A DNA stretch of 17,883 bases, taken from Bacillota bacterium (GTDB taxonomy: Bacteria; Bacillota; Desulfotomaculia; Desulfotomaculales; Desulfotomaculaceae). Under the pieces are notes generated by a model, which searched no databases, had not been told where the DNA came from, and saw nothing but the letters and a program-made list of their open reading frames with translations. The stretch covers positions 1 to 17,883 of the forward strand of contig JAMCWI010000011.1 of the NCBI GenBank assembly GCA_023481335.1, written 5' to 3'. Positions within the stretch are counted from its first letter, which is position 1. Every line of letters begins with the position of its first letter. A program made the translations under genes and the position numbers. Below are positions 1 through 6,790 of the stretch, one piece after another.

Positions 1-204
1 ATCCGTGCTCAATTTTTTCCTGGCCCCGGGAACCTGCGATTTATCCCTCTGAGGAACAGCAAATGACCTTTCAGATGAATTATTTACCTCCCCCAGCACA
101 CTTCGGCCCTGAGGGTGGCCCGAAGCCAGCGCCCAACTGCCGTTCATCAGCAATAAGGCCGCTATAGTCAAAATCGATAATACTTTCCTGGTTTTTCCAT
201 GCAT
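1..204 (-). CDS. Secreted protein of unknown function, N-terminal part only (runs off the left edge)
   Basis: The reading frame starting with ATG at 204 stays open for 68 codons to base 1, so only the N-terminus is visible. It begins MHGKTRKV, continues with a hydrophobic core of about 15 residues (roughly 8-22, ILTIAALLLM at its centre) and has a signal-peptidase-I-like site after SWALA at about residue 27. There is no cysteine at the cleavage site, so a lipoprotein is unlikely. The mature part seen is polar and basic (S/Q/R/K rich) and matches no family I recognise. An in-frame TGA lies about nine codons upstream and no other start codon lies between, so this ATG is the only choice in this frame. 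A purine-rich AAGGGGG lies about 12 nt upstream, slightly far for an ideal ribosome site. It is separated from the glycan operon by 480 noncoding bases and is probably its own transcription unit. An 85-codon frame at 80-337 overlaps it but lacks protein-like features. Confidence 0.65.
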   Translation of the reverse strand, partial: MHGKTRKVLSILTIAALLLMNGSWALASGHPQGRSVLGEVNNSSERSFAVPQRDKSQVPGARKKLSTD

Positions 205-340
205 CTTTTGTGAATACCCCCTTAATAATCATGTGAATAATTTGGGTACGCCACCCAAAGCGGCCACCAGGCCCATTAGCCACAGTGCCTGGAAGCTGTC
301 TCCTGTCCGGGAAGGAATACCCGTGAGTAAAAATCACCTC
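205..340 (-). promoter_or_regulatory. Candidate structured 5' leader of the secreted-protein gene
   Basis: This noncoding segment directly upstream of the signal-peptide gene is unusually GC-rich: 37 of 60 bases in 241-300, against 19 of 60 in 481-540. Read on the minus strand it can form several adjacent hairpins. One is GTGA/TCAC (arms 323-326 and 334-337). A second is CGGG/CCCG (308-311 and 320-323). A third is a 6-bp CCAGGC/GCCTGG stem (267-272 and 287-292). The last is a perfect 7-bp TTTGGGT/ACCCAAA stem with a 5-nt loop (241-247 and 253-259), about 36 nt before the ATG. No U-tract follows, so none is a classical terminator. I could not match it to the TPP, SAM, cobalamin, glycine, c-di-GMP, fluoride, ZTP or T-box consensus patterns that I can recall. 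It may be a cis-regulatory leader or a transcription-start region; this is inference from composition and pairing only. Confidence 0.3.
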
Positions 341-342
341 GC

Positions 343-395
343 ATTATCTCTCATAAGCAAAAACTTTATTGTCTGAAAAAGTATTATCTCTCATA
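343..395. repeat. 13-bp direct repeat, two copies 40 bp apart
   Basis: The 13-mer ATTATCTCTCATA occurs at 343-355 and again, identically, at 383-395. On the minus strand each copy reads TATGAGAGATAAT and ends in GATAAT, a good match to a sigma-A -10 box. A convincing -35 box at 16-18 bp is not visible for either copy. The copies could be duplicated promoter elements or operator half-sites for the secreted-protein gene, or chance. Confidence 0.4.
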
Positions 396-684
396 CCGGC
401 ACCGTCAGAAAATGAATCATAAAAATCCATTGTTGGCGCGGTATAACTGCGTCTCTCCCCATTCATGCGACAACTTCAAAATTTTGTATATCAACTTTTT
501 CAAAAACGTCCCCCTATTCCTCAGATTATGCAATAATGCAAGCCTGATCCCACTAGTTCACATCCAAACAGGGGCGTCTTTCCCTTTCCAATATGATATG
601 GTCTTTATATACAGCAATTTCCGGTGAAGCAATTCCTTCAGCTTTCGGGCTTTTTAGTCCGGCTGCAACAAATCATTAATCATA
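396..684. other. Noncoding spacer after the glycan operon
   Basis: About 290 AT-rich bases lie between the last operon gene and the repeat/leader region. I see no credible gene on either strand; a 71-codon plus-strand frame at 412-627 has no ribosome site and no recognisable content. An imperfect inverted repeat at 639-665 (outer arms CAGC/GCTG, inner CGG/CCG, with a bulge) lies about 20 nt beyond the aminotransferase stop. It lacks the U-run of an intrinsic terminator, so where the operon transcript ends is unclear. Confidence 0.4.
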
Positions 685-1842
685 TTATAGTAATTTGTTC
701 AAACAATTATTAATACAGTTAATAACACAATACTGATCTTGCTTACTAAGGTTAGATCCGGAAGGCAAGCATATCCCCGTCTGAAATAATCTTTCAGAAA
801 CACTTTCACCTTGTTCATGAGAATAATATTCACAATTACTAAACAGCGGTTGCAGGTGCAAGGGCTTCCACACCGGACGTGATTCAATATTACTATTACC
901 AAGGGCATTCATTATTTTCAAAGCGGTCACACCACACCTTTCAGGATCCACAGTTAAAGCTGTAAGCCAATGAGTAGAACGCCCAAAAGGGGCCTCAGGC
1001 ATGAATTCAATACCATCAATATATGCAAGCTCCTCAAAATAGCGGTTATACACTGAGCGGCGGGCTTTTACTCGCTCTTCCAAAACTAGCATCTGCCCCC
1101 TGCCGATTGCTGCCAGGACATTGCTCAAACGATAGTTATACCCGAACTCGCTATGCTGATAATGTCTTGCAGGGTCCCTGGCTTGTGTCGCCCAAAAACA
1201 AACCTTTTCCAATGCTTCGAGGTCATCTGATATCAGCATCCCACCACCTGATGTGGTAATAATTTTGTTGCCATTAAATGAATAAATACCAAATTTGCCG
1301 AAAGTGCCACTGGGACGCCCCTTGTAGGTCGCTCCCAGCGATTCCGCCGCATCCTCTATTACCGGGACATTGTATCGGTTACAAATTTCCAAAAGAGAAA
1401 ACATATCCGCGCTTTGGCCGTACAAATTTATTATTATTACTGCTTTGGGAATATACCCTTTTGACTCCCCTTCAACAAATGCCCTTTCCAAAGCTAAAGA
1501 AGACATGTTCCAGGTCTCCGGTTCCGAATCGATAAAAACGGGTTTTGCACCAAGATATAAAATTGGGTTTGCACTGGCGGCAAAGGTAAGTGAAGAGCAA
1601 AACACCATATCTCCCATACCGACACCTAGGTATCTCAAAGCCAGATGTATGGCCGCAGTGCCTGAAGACAAAGCGACTGCCCCTTTAACTCCGGCATACT
1701 GAGCAATTTCTCTCTCAAACGCATCTACATGCGGCCCAAGTGGTGCGATCCAATTAGAATTAAATACATCTTCGACGAATCTCTGCTCCTGACCACTCAT
1801 ATGAGGCGATGAAAGATAAATTCTTTTATTAAATTCAGTCAC
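685..1842 (-). CDS. DegT/DnrJ/EryC1/StrS-family sugar aminotransferase (PglE-like)
   Basis: Predicted PLP-dependent aminotransferase (385 aa, usual length for the family) that transaminates a 4-keto nucleotide sugar using an amino-acid donor, in the cytoplasm. Visible family signatures are SSGTAAIHLA near residues 59-68, EDAAESLGA near 163-171 (Asp164 contacts the PLP ring nitrogen) and SFNGNKIITTSGGGM near 188-202, with Lys193 as the Schiff-base lysine. The start is GTG at 1842, preceded by AAGGGTGAT and an A8 spacer; it overlaps the upstream acetyltransferase by 8 nt. Position directly after a PglC-like phosphoglycosyl transferase and a PglD/NeuD-like acetyltransferase suggests it makes the 4-amino intermediate of a bacillosamine-type sugar. 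The substrate is inferred; the family also makes perosamine and other 3- or 4-amino sugars. The 4,6-dehydratase that would supply its keto-sugar is not in the window. It is the last gene of the operon. Confidence 0.9.
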   Translation of the reverse strand: MTEFNKRIYLSSPHMSGQEQRFVEDVFNSNWIAPLGPHVDAFEREIAQYAGVKGAVALSSGTAAIHLALRYLGVGMGDMVFCSSLTFAASANPILYLGAKPVFIDSEPETWNMSSLALERAFVEGESKGYIPKAVIIINLYGQSADMFSLLEICNRYNVPVIEDAAESLGATYKGRPSGTFGKFGIYSFNGNKIITTSGGGMLISDDLEALEKVCFWATQARDPARHYQHSEFGYNYRLSNVLAAIGRGQMLVLEERVKARRSVYNRYFEELAYIDGIEFMPEAPFGRSTHWLTALTVDPERCGVTALKIMNALGNSNIESRPVWKPLHLQPLFSNCEYYSHEQGESVSERLFQTGICLPSGSNLSKQDQYCVINCINNCLNKLL

Positions 1843-2467
1843 TTTTTTTTATCACCCTTCCCGGAACCCCCACCACGGTCACATCATCCAAAATATCTCT
1901 AACAACAACCGTACCGGCGCCCACAATAACATCCCGTCCGATTGATACCCTTTGAATCACAGAAGAAGCTATTCCAAGCCAGCTATAGTCACCCACATTA
2001 ACCTCCCCTGCAAGGTGAACACCAGGTGAAAGATGCACGCCTTCTCCTAAAAAACAATCATGATCAACGGTTGAACCTGTATTTATAATACTTCCAAACC
2101 CTATCCTGGAACCAGCATTCACAGCCGCCTGGGCAAAAATCACGCATCCAGGTTCAATTATCGCATCTCTACTGACATAAGCTGTAGGGTGAACTATAAA
2201 GGGTAAATTAAATCCCACATCAGAAAAATTTTTTAATAACTTCACCCTGATAAGGTTGTCACCAATGGCAACAACCAGGTCCTTATATTCACCCAAAAAA
2301 CCCGGGGCATCATCAAGCTTCCCTAGAACAGGGTATTTTATCATTTTTCTCAAGGATTCGAAACGATCATCAATAAAAGCAATAGCATCCCATCGTCCGG
2401 TCTCAGAGGCTGTATCCGCAACTACTTTGCCATGTCCTCCCGCCCCGGCCACTAATAATCCTTTCAT
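1835..2467 (-). CDS. NeuD/PglD-family sugar O- or N-acetyltransferase
   Basis: A 210-aa protein of the sialic-acid O-acetyltransferase NeuD/PglD family, which transfers acetyl from acetyl-CoA to a nucleotide sugar. The N-terminal part (1-90) has the nucleotide-sugar-binding Rossmann-like start (GAGGHGKVVAD, residues 8-18). From about residue 92 the hexapeptide-repeat left-handed beta-helix follows (for example GCVIFAQAAVNAG and GVHLSPGVHLAG). The catalytic histidine is most likely His136 in TVDHDCFLGEG, matching the HDC motif of PglD. The C-terminus VVGVPGRVIK is typical. The ATG at 2467 overlaps the stop of the phosphoglycosyl transferase as ATGA, implying translational coupling. Its neighbours favour N-acetylation of a UDP-4-amino-sugar (bacillosamine route); O-acetylation is the alternative. 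Its last codons run through an A8 tract that overlaps the ribosome-site spacer of the next gene. Confidence 0.9.
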   Translation of the reverse strand: MKGLLVAGAGGHGKVVADTASETGRWDAIAFIDDRFESLRKMIKYPVLGKLDDAPGFLGEYKDLVVAIGDNLIRVKLLKNFSDVGFNLPFIVHPTAYVSRDAIIEPGCVIFAQAAVNAGSRIGFGSIINTGSTVDHDCFLGEGVHLSPGVHLAGEVNVGDYSWLGIASSVIQRVSIGRDVIVGAGTVVVRDILDDVTVVGVPGRVIKKSD

Positions 2468-3069
2468 GATTGAACACCCCTAAACTTATCAACAGTGGCC
2501 TGCCCCTGCTGGTTGATTCCCTCCGATTTTATCACCTTTAACACCGTCAGCCAAATTATTTTAAGATCAAGCCAAAAAGATCTGTTATCAACATACCATA
2601 CATCTAAAACAAATTTTTCCTCCCAGCTAATAGCATTCCTTCCGTTAACCTGGGCCCATCCTGTAATCCCTGGTTTAACCTCATGACGCCGGGCCTGGTC
2701 CAGACTGTAAAGAGGTAAGTATTCCATTAAAAGCGGCCTTGGGCCAACTATGCTTATATCTCCTTTTATTACGCAATACAGCTGTGGCAATTCATCCAGA
2801 CTTAGGCGTCTTATTAATGTCCCCAGCGGTGTTAGCCTTAAATTATCTTGAAGAAGGTCTCCTTGTTCATCTCTTTGCTCAGTCATGGTACGAAACTTAA
2901 AAATATAAAAAGGTTTTCCGTAAAGCCCCGGGCGCTTTTGTTTAAAAAGCACAGGTGATCCAAGTTTCAAAAAAATTAACAGCGCGGTTAGCGCAATAAC
3001 AGGAAATAAAAGAGTCAATAGCATTATTGATACTAGTAAATCAAATATTCTTTTAATCATTTGCATCAT
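2464..3069 (-). CDS. Undecaprenyl-phosphate sugar-1-phosphate transferase (small PglC-type)
   Basis: A monotopic phosphoglycosyl transferase of the bacterial sugar transferase family, in the short form (201 aa) that contains only the catalytic domain. It starts the repeat unit by moving a sugar-phosphate from a UDP-sugar to undecaprenyl phosphate at the inner membrane face. Visible are KRIFD (6-10), the re-entrant hydrophobic helix (about 11-36) with LFP, FKFRTM (57-62), the catalytic Asp92-Glu93 pair in LDELPQLY, GDISIVGPRP (103-112) and PGITGWAQVNGRN. Met codons at 3069, 3066 and 3060 are all possible starts. A GGGA upstream is too close to the first and better placed for 3060, so the start is uncertain by three residues. 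The following NeuD and DegT genes make a bacillosamine-type sugar-phosphate the most likely substrate, but galactose- or GlcNAc-phosphate cannot be excluded from sequence alone. Confidence 0.93.
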   Translation of the reverse strand: MMQMIKRIFDLLVSIMLLTLLFPVIALTALLIFLKLGSPVLFKQKRPGLYGKPFYIFKFRTMTEQRDEQGDLLQDNLRLTPLGTLIRRLSLDELPQLYCVIKGDISIVGPRPLLMEYLPLYSLDQARRHEVKPGITGWAQVNGRNAISWEEKFVLDVWYVDNRSFWLDLKIIWLTVLKVIKSEGINQQGQATVDKFRGVQS

Positions 3070-3099
3070 TCCCAGTTGTTCAAGTTGGTTATTTATATA

Positions 3100-4287
3100 T
3101 CATTTAATACTTTGTCCGGAAACAGTATGCCGGCCATGTAACAAGTTTTTTCGATGTTCAAGAACCTTAAACCAGAACACTCCTTGCTCAAAATGGCTTT
3201 GTACGTATTTTATTCCTTCTTCACCCATTAATTTAATTAAGGCAGTATCGTTTTTTAGTCTTAACATTGCGGTAACTAACGGGCTAATTTGGGCAACAGG
3301 TACAAGTAGTCCGGTCTTTCCGTCGACAACTGCCTCCCTTGGTCCGGGAATATCAGTCGTTATAACAGGAACTCCCAAAGCCTGGGCTTCCAACGCAACC
3401 ACGCCAAAGCCTTCCCTGTAGCTTGGAGCAACCAGTATATCCATGGCAGCATAATATTTTTCAACTGTTTTTTTCGGCCCAATATAATGAATATTGGGAT
3501 GCAAAGATATTCTTGATATTACTTCATTTGGCAAACCATGGTTTTCATCTGTACCGCCAACCATCAATAGGTGGGAATTTGAATCAATTCCTACCACTTC
3601 ACGGAAGGCCCCGATAAGCTCGCTTACTCCTTTATCACGGGTAACCCTTCCAACCCAGCCAAAAACGAAATCTGTCTCGCTTAATCCTAACTCCATACGG
3701 GTTTCAGCCCGCCACCCGCTTCGCTTATAAAAATCAAATCTATTCAAATCAACCCCATTTGCACTGCCAAAATGGACAACAGAAGCCTTATTCTTTTCGT
3801 AAATACCCTCGGACATCGAGAAATCCAAATTTCCATAACTATCTGGTGAAATATGGGTACTTAGCCTGCATATAATCTTTTCTACCAGCTTTAAAACATT
3901 CCTTGGGAGTCCCGTCATTCCAACATATCTGATTCCCCACTGGCAGTATAGTCGAACCGGAACCCCTGCAAGCCAAGATGCAAGTGATGATACAAAAGCT
4001 GCCTTGGGAGTGCAATATTGCATCATATCAAACCTGTTTTTTCTTAATATCTTAAATAACAAATAAATGCCTAATACCGTTGAAAAAACAGATGTACTTC
4101 TTTCCATAGGTACCGTTAGATAATTTAGCTCTTTTGGACATGTTGCTGATAAATCCTGGTCATAATCACATATTATTGTTATATCAAAACCATTTTTTGA
4201 AAGGAAAACCAACTGGTCCAGTAAAAAGGTGCGAATTGTAATTGCCTTAGTAGCTACTACGCATATTCTTTGTTTGGTTGCACTCAT
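3100..4287 (-). CDS. Family 4 (GT-B) glycosyltransferase
   Basis: A retaining GT4-type glycosyltransferase of 395 aa that would extend the lipid-linked oligosaccharide in the cytoplasm. The N-terminal domain resembles the glyco_transf_4 fold. The donor-binding C-terminal half shows GWVGRVTRDKG (about 210-220), HPNIHYIGP, and REGFGVVALEAQALG with the EX7E pair at about Glu292 and Glu300, then PGPREAVVDGKTG. The frame extends upstream to a TTG at 4308, but AGAGGT lies six bases before the ATG at 4287, so I place the start there. The next gene is 30 bp downstream and the previous one 48 bp upstream. Donor and acceptor cannot be read from the sequence. Its composition is AT-rich, as in the neighbouring epimerase gene (16 of 60 G+C in 4141-4200). 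Confidence 0.9.
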   Translation of the reverse strand: MSATKQRICVVATKAITIRTFLLDQLVFLSKNGFDITIICDYDQDLSATCPKELNYLTVPMERSTSVFSTVLGIYLLFKILRKNRFDMMQYCTPKAAFVSSLASWLAGVPVRLYCQWGIRYVGMTGLPRNVLKLVEKIICRLSTHISPDSYGNLDFSMSEGIYEKNKASVVHFGSANGVDLNRFDFYKRSGWRAETRMELGLSETDFVFGWVGRVTRDKGVSELIGAFREVVGIDSNSHLLMVGGTDENHGLPNEVISRISLHPNIHYIGPKKTVEKYYAAMDILVAPSYREGFGVVALEAQALGVPVITTDIPGPREAVVDGKTGLLVPVAQISPLVTAMLRLKNDTALIKLMGEEGIKYVQSHFEQGVFWFKVLEHRKNLLHGRHTVSGQSIK

Positions 4288-4335
4288 CACCTTACCTCTT
4301 TCAGCCAAAGGTATTTCAGTAACTACTTCACAGCT

Positions 4336-5298
4336 TTATTTTTGCTGCTTTAGCCAGTGAACAAACTTTCCCAACCCCTGGTCTATTGTTGTACCTGGGC
4401 GATATCCCAGCATTATTTGAGATTTTTCTATATCGGCATATGTAATCGGCACATCCCCTGGCTGATCTCCAACCCAGTTTATTTTTGCTTTCATCTCCAG
4501 TGTATTCTCTAATTTTGATACCAGGTCAATCAATCTTACAGGATAAGATCCGCCAAGATTGAAGACCTCATAGCCTGATTTTTCATAATTAATTGCTGCG
4601 ATAATTCCCTCAATAATATCATCAACATAAGTATAATCTCTGGCGCTACTGCCATCGCCAAACAGTGTAATCTCTTCACCGCTAATCATTTTTTCGCAAA
4701 ATTTCCGAATTGCCAAATCAGGCCTTTGACGGGGTCCGTAAACGGTGAAAAAACGCAATGATATCACAAAAAGTCCATAAAGATGATAATAGGTATGGCA
4801 AAAAGCCTCTCCGGCTATTTTAGTGGCAGCATAAGGTGATGCCGGTTTTAAAATTGTATCCGTTTCCGCAAAGGGCACTTTCTCATTAAGACCGTATACA
4901 GAGCTGGATGATCCAAAAACAAATTTTTTAACTTTGAAAATGCGTGCGGCTTCCAGCAGGTTTATAGTACCATCGATATTAGTTGTCTGATACAGACGCA
5001 GCTGTTCAAGAGAGGGCCTTACTCCCGCACGGCCTGCCAGATGAACAATAACATCAGGTCCCCACTCACACACAGTTCTTTCTACCAGCTTTATATCCCT
5101 GATATCACCTTCAACTAACATGTATAAATTATTTTTTAGATGATTCTCGATATTTTTTCTTTTAATAAAAGGATTATAAAAATCATTTAAATTATCAATA
5201 CAAAGAACAGAATATCCTCCTTCCAGGAGTTTATCAACAAGGTGGCTGCCTATAAAACCGGCTCCCCCGGTTACTAAAACACGTGTATAACCAAACAA
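4336..5298 (-). CDS. UDP-glucuronate 4-epimerase (extended SDR)
   Basis: An extended short-chain dehydrogenase of 320 aa. The NAD-binding motif TGGAGFIGS is at 10-18, the SSSSVYG segment at 130-136, and the catalytic YxxxK is Tyr156/Lys160 in SPYAATKIAGE. Family-specific stretches (DNLNDFYNPFIKRKN, AGRAGVRPSLEQ, TVYGPRQRPDLAI) resemble UDP-glucuronate epimerases more than GalE. With UDP-glucose dehydrogenase immediately upstream (36-bp gap) the expected reaction is UDP-glucuronate to UDP-galacturonate. A UDP-glucose or UDP-GlcNAc 4-epimerase role is the main alternative. The start is TTG at 5298, supported by GGAGGT six bases upstream; no ATG is nearby. The gene is strongly AT-rich in parts (12 of 60 G+C in 5161-5220). 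Confidence 0.83.
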   Translation of the reverse strand: MFGYTRVLVTGGAGFIGSHLVDKLLEGGYSVLCIDNLNDFYNPFIKRKNIENHLKNNLYMLVEGDIRDIKLVERTVCEWGPDVIVHLAGRAGVRPSLEQLRLYQTTNIDGTINLLEAARIFKVKKFVFGSSSSVYGLNEKVPFAETDTILKPASPYAATKIAGEAFCHTYYHLYGLFVISLRFFTVYGPRQRPDLAIRKFCEKMISGEEITLFGDGSSARDYTYVDDIIEGIIAAINYEKSGYEVFNLGGSYPVRLIDLVSKLENTLEMKAKINWVGDQPGDVPITYADIEKSQIMLGYRPGTTIDQGLGKFVHWLKQQK

Positions 5299-5334
5299 AT
5301 TTTAACCTCCAGTGTTATAATTGCTATTTAATTA

Positions 5335-6711
5335 TTAAAACCTTCCCATACCAAGATAATTAAAACCTATTTTTTCTAATTCTTCATTTTTCACAAAGTT
5401 TCTTCCATCTACAATAATCTTCTGTCTCATATTTCTACTAATTAAACCCCAATCGATTTTTGCAAAATCATGCCACTCGGTTACCAGAACCAAAGCATCA
5501 CAATCAATACTTAAAGTAATTACATCTTCGCAATATTCTACAGCCATATTCTTATACTGCCTTTGAAAATTTGGCATAGCCACCGGATCAAACACCCTTA
5601 CCCTTGCGCCAAGTTCTATAAGTTTATTAATTATATCAACGGAAGGGGCATCTCTTAAATCATCGGTATTGGGCTTAAAGGACAGGCCCAGAATACCTAT
5701 AATGCTGCCCCGCAAAACCTTCAATGCCCTTTGCAATTTTTCCACGGCAACCATCCGCTGGCGGTAGTTAACATCAATAGATGACTGCACTAATTCCATC
5801 TTGTAGCCATATTGTGACGCGGTATATGAAATAGCCCTGGTATCCTTTCCGAAACAACTACCTCCCCATCCCAGACCGGCCTGTAAATAATCCAGACCTA
5901 TCCGCTTATCCAGCCCTATTCCCTGCGCCACCTCTTTTATATCCGCCCCCACCCTTTCCGCCAGGCCCGCAAATTCGTTTATAAAGGAAATTTTCATTGC
6001 GAGAAATGAATTGGCGGCATATTTTATCAATTCAGCGCTTGTAGGGTTAGTGGCAATAAAGGATGGGCACTTGTATTCGGCAGGTCGGGGAATAAAAGCG
6101 GGCGGTTCAAAGGTTTGCTTCAATATAGGATTATAAAGCTGGCCAAGTATGTTAAATGCCTGTGCGGATTCAAATCCCACAACTATTCTGTCGGGGTAAA
6201 GGGTATCTCTGATGGCTGCCCCTTCCCTTAAGAATTCCGGGTTAGACGCGACAAAAAAGTTGCACTCAACGTTGCGTCTCTCCAGTTTGGCCTTTACAAC
6301 CGTTTCCACCCTTCGGGCAGAACCTATAGGAACTGTGGATTTATTTACAATAACCAATGGGCTGTCACTATTTAATATAGCACCGATCTCCTCCGCGACT
6401 CTTTCCACTGCGGAGATATCAGCATCACCATTGTTCTTGGAGGGAGTACCCACAGCAATTACAACAATATCCGCCTCCGGCATTGCTTCTTTTAATGAAA
6501 AGGAAAAAACCAGGTTGTTCCTGGCCAGCATCATTAACTCCTCCATGCCTGGCTCGTGAATTGTGGGTTTTCCTTTATTCAATTCTGATATTATCTTTTC
6601 ATTAACATCTACACAGGTAACACGGTGGCCAAGATATGCCAGACATACTCCGGTAGTCAGACCTACATAGCCGGTTCCTACTATAACTACTTTAAGTTGT
6701 TTATTAACCAA
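5335..6711 (-). CDS. ugd: UDP-glucose 6-dehydrogenase
   Basis: A UDP-glucose/GDP-mannose dehydrogenase family enzyme, 458 aa from the start chosen, that oxidises UDP-glucose to UDP-glucuronate in two NAD-dependent steps. The NAD site GTGYVGL is at 12-18 and EPGME at 53-57. NKSTVPIGS lies near 123-131, ASNPEFLREG near 155-164 and TSAELIKYAANSFLA near 224-238. The catalytic cysteine is Cys286 in GWGGSCFGKD, followed by GLSFKPNTDDLRDAPS. A segment around 201-222 (PPAFIPRPAEYKC) is an insertion seen in one branch of the family. The frame could begin at a TTG at 6753, but GGGGGAG stands five bases before the TTG at 6711, which I take as the start. The substrate assignment rests on the family and the adjacent UDP-glucuronate epimerase. 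Confidence 0.9.
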   Translation of the reverse strand: MVNKQLKVVIVGTGYVGLTTGVCLAYLGHRVTCVDVNEKIISELNKGKPTIHEPGMEELMMLARNNLVFSFSLKEAMPEADIVVIAVGTPSKNNGDADISAVERVAEEIGAILNSDSPLVIVNKSTVPIGSARRVETVVKAKLERRNVECNFFVASNPEFLREGAAIRDTLYPDRIVVGFESAQAFNILGQLYNPILKQTFEPPAFIPRPAEYKCPSFIATNPTSAELIKYAANSFLAMKISFINEFAGLAERVGADIKEVAQGIGLDKRIGLDYLQAGLGWGGSCFGKDTRAISYTASQYGYKMELVQSSIDVNYRQRMVAVEKLQRALKVLRGSIIGILGLSFKPNTDDLRDAPSVDIINKLIELGARVRVFDPVAMPNFQRQYKNMAVEYCEDVITLSIDCDALVLVTEWHDFAKIDWGLISRNMRQKIIVDGRNFVKNEELEKIGFNYLGMGRF

Positions 6712-6753
6712 GTGTACTCCCCCTAAAAAATCTTGCTGATGACCAGGTTCCAA

Positions 6754-6759
6754 ATTATA
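6754..6759 (-). promoter_or_regulatory. Candidate -10 box of an internal promoter upstream of ugd
   Basis: The minus strand carries a perfect TATAAT here, in the 79-bp gap between the amidotransferase and ugd, the widest gap in the operon. Transcription would begin near 6747, about 36 nt before the TTG of ugd. At 16-18 bp spacing only weak -35 candidates are seen (around AAGGAC), so this could be a chance AT-rich match. Confidence 0.25.
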
Positions 6760-6790
6760 TCTAATTAAAGGGTCTGTCCTTACCGCTAGG

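Noticed and set aside
80..337. An 85-codon minus-strand frame as a gene
   Set aside because: It overlaps the signal-peptide frame, has a GTG start lying inside its only purine-rich site, and its glycine/proline-rich translation resembles no protein. The 1-204 frame explains the region better.
205..420. A known riboswitch or T-box in the leader
   Set aside because: I compared it by eye with the main consensus cores I remember and found no match, so no class is claimed.
412..627. A 71-codon plus-strand frame in the spacer
   Set aside because: No ribosome site, no recognisable motif and AT-rich random-looking content.
639..665. Inverted repeat after the last operon gene as an intrinsic terminator
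   Set aside because: The stem is short and bulged and no U-run follows on the minus strand; the T-run on the plus strand lies inside the loop.
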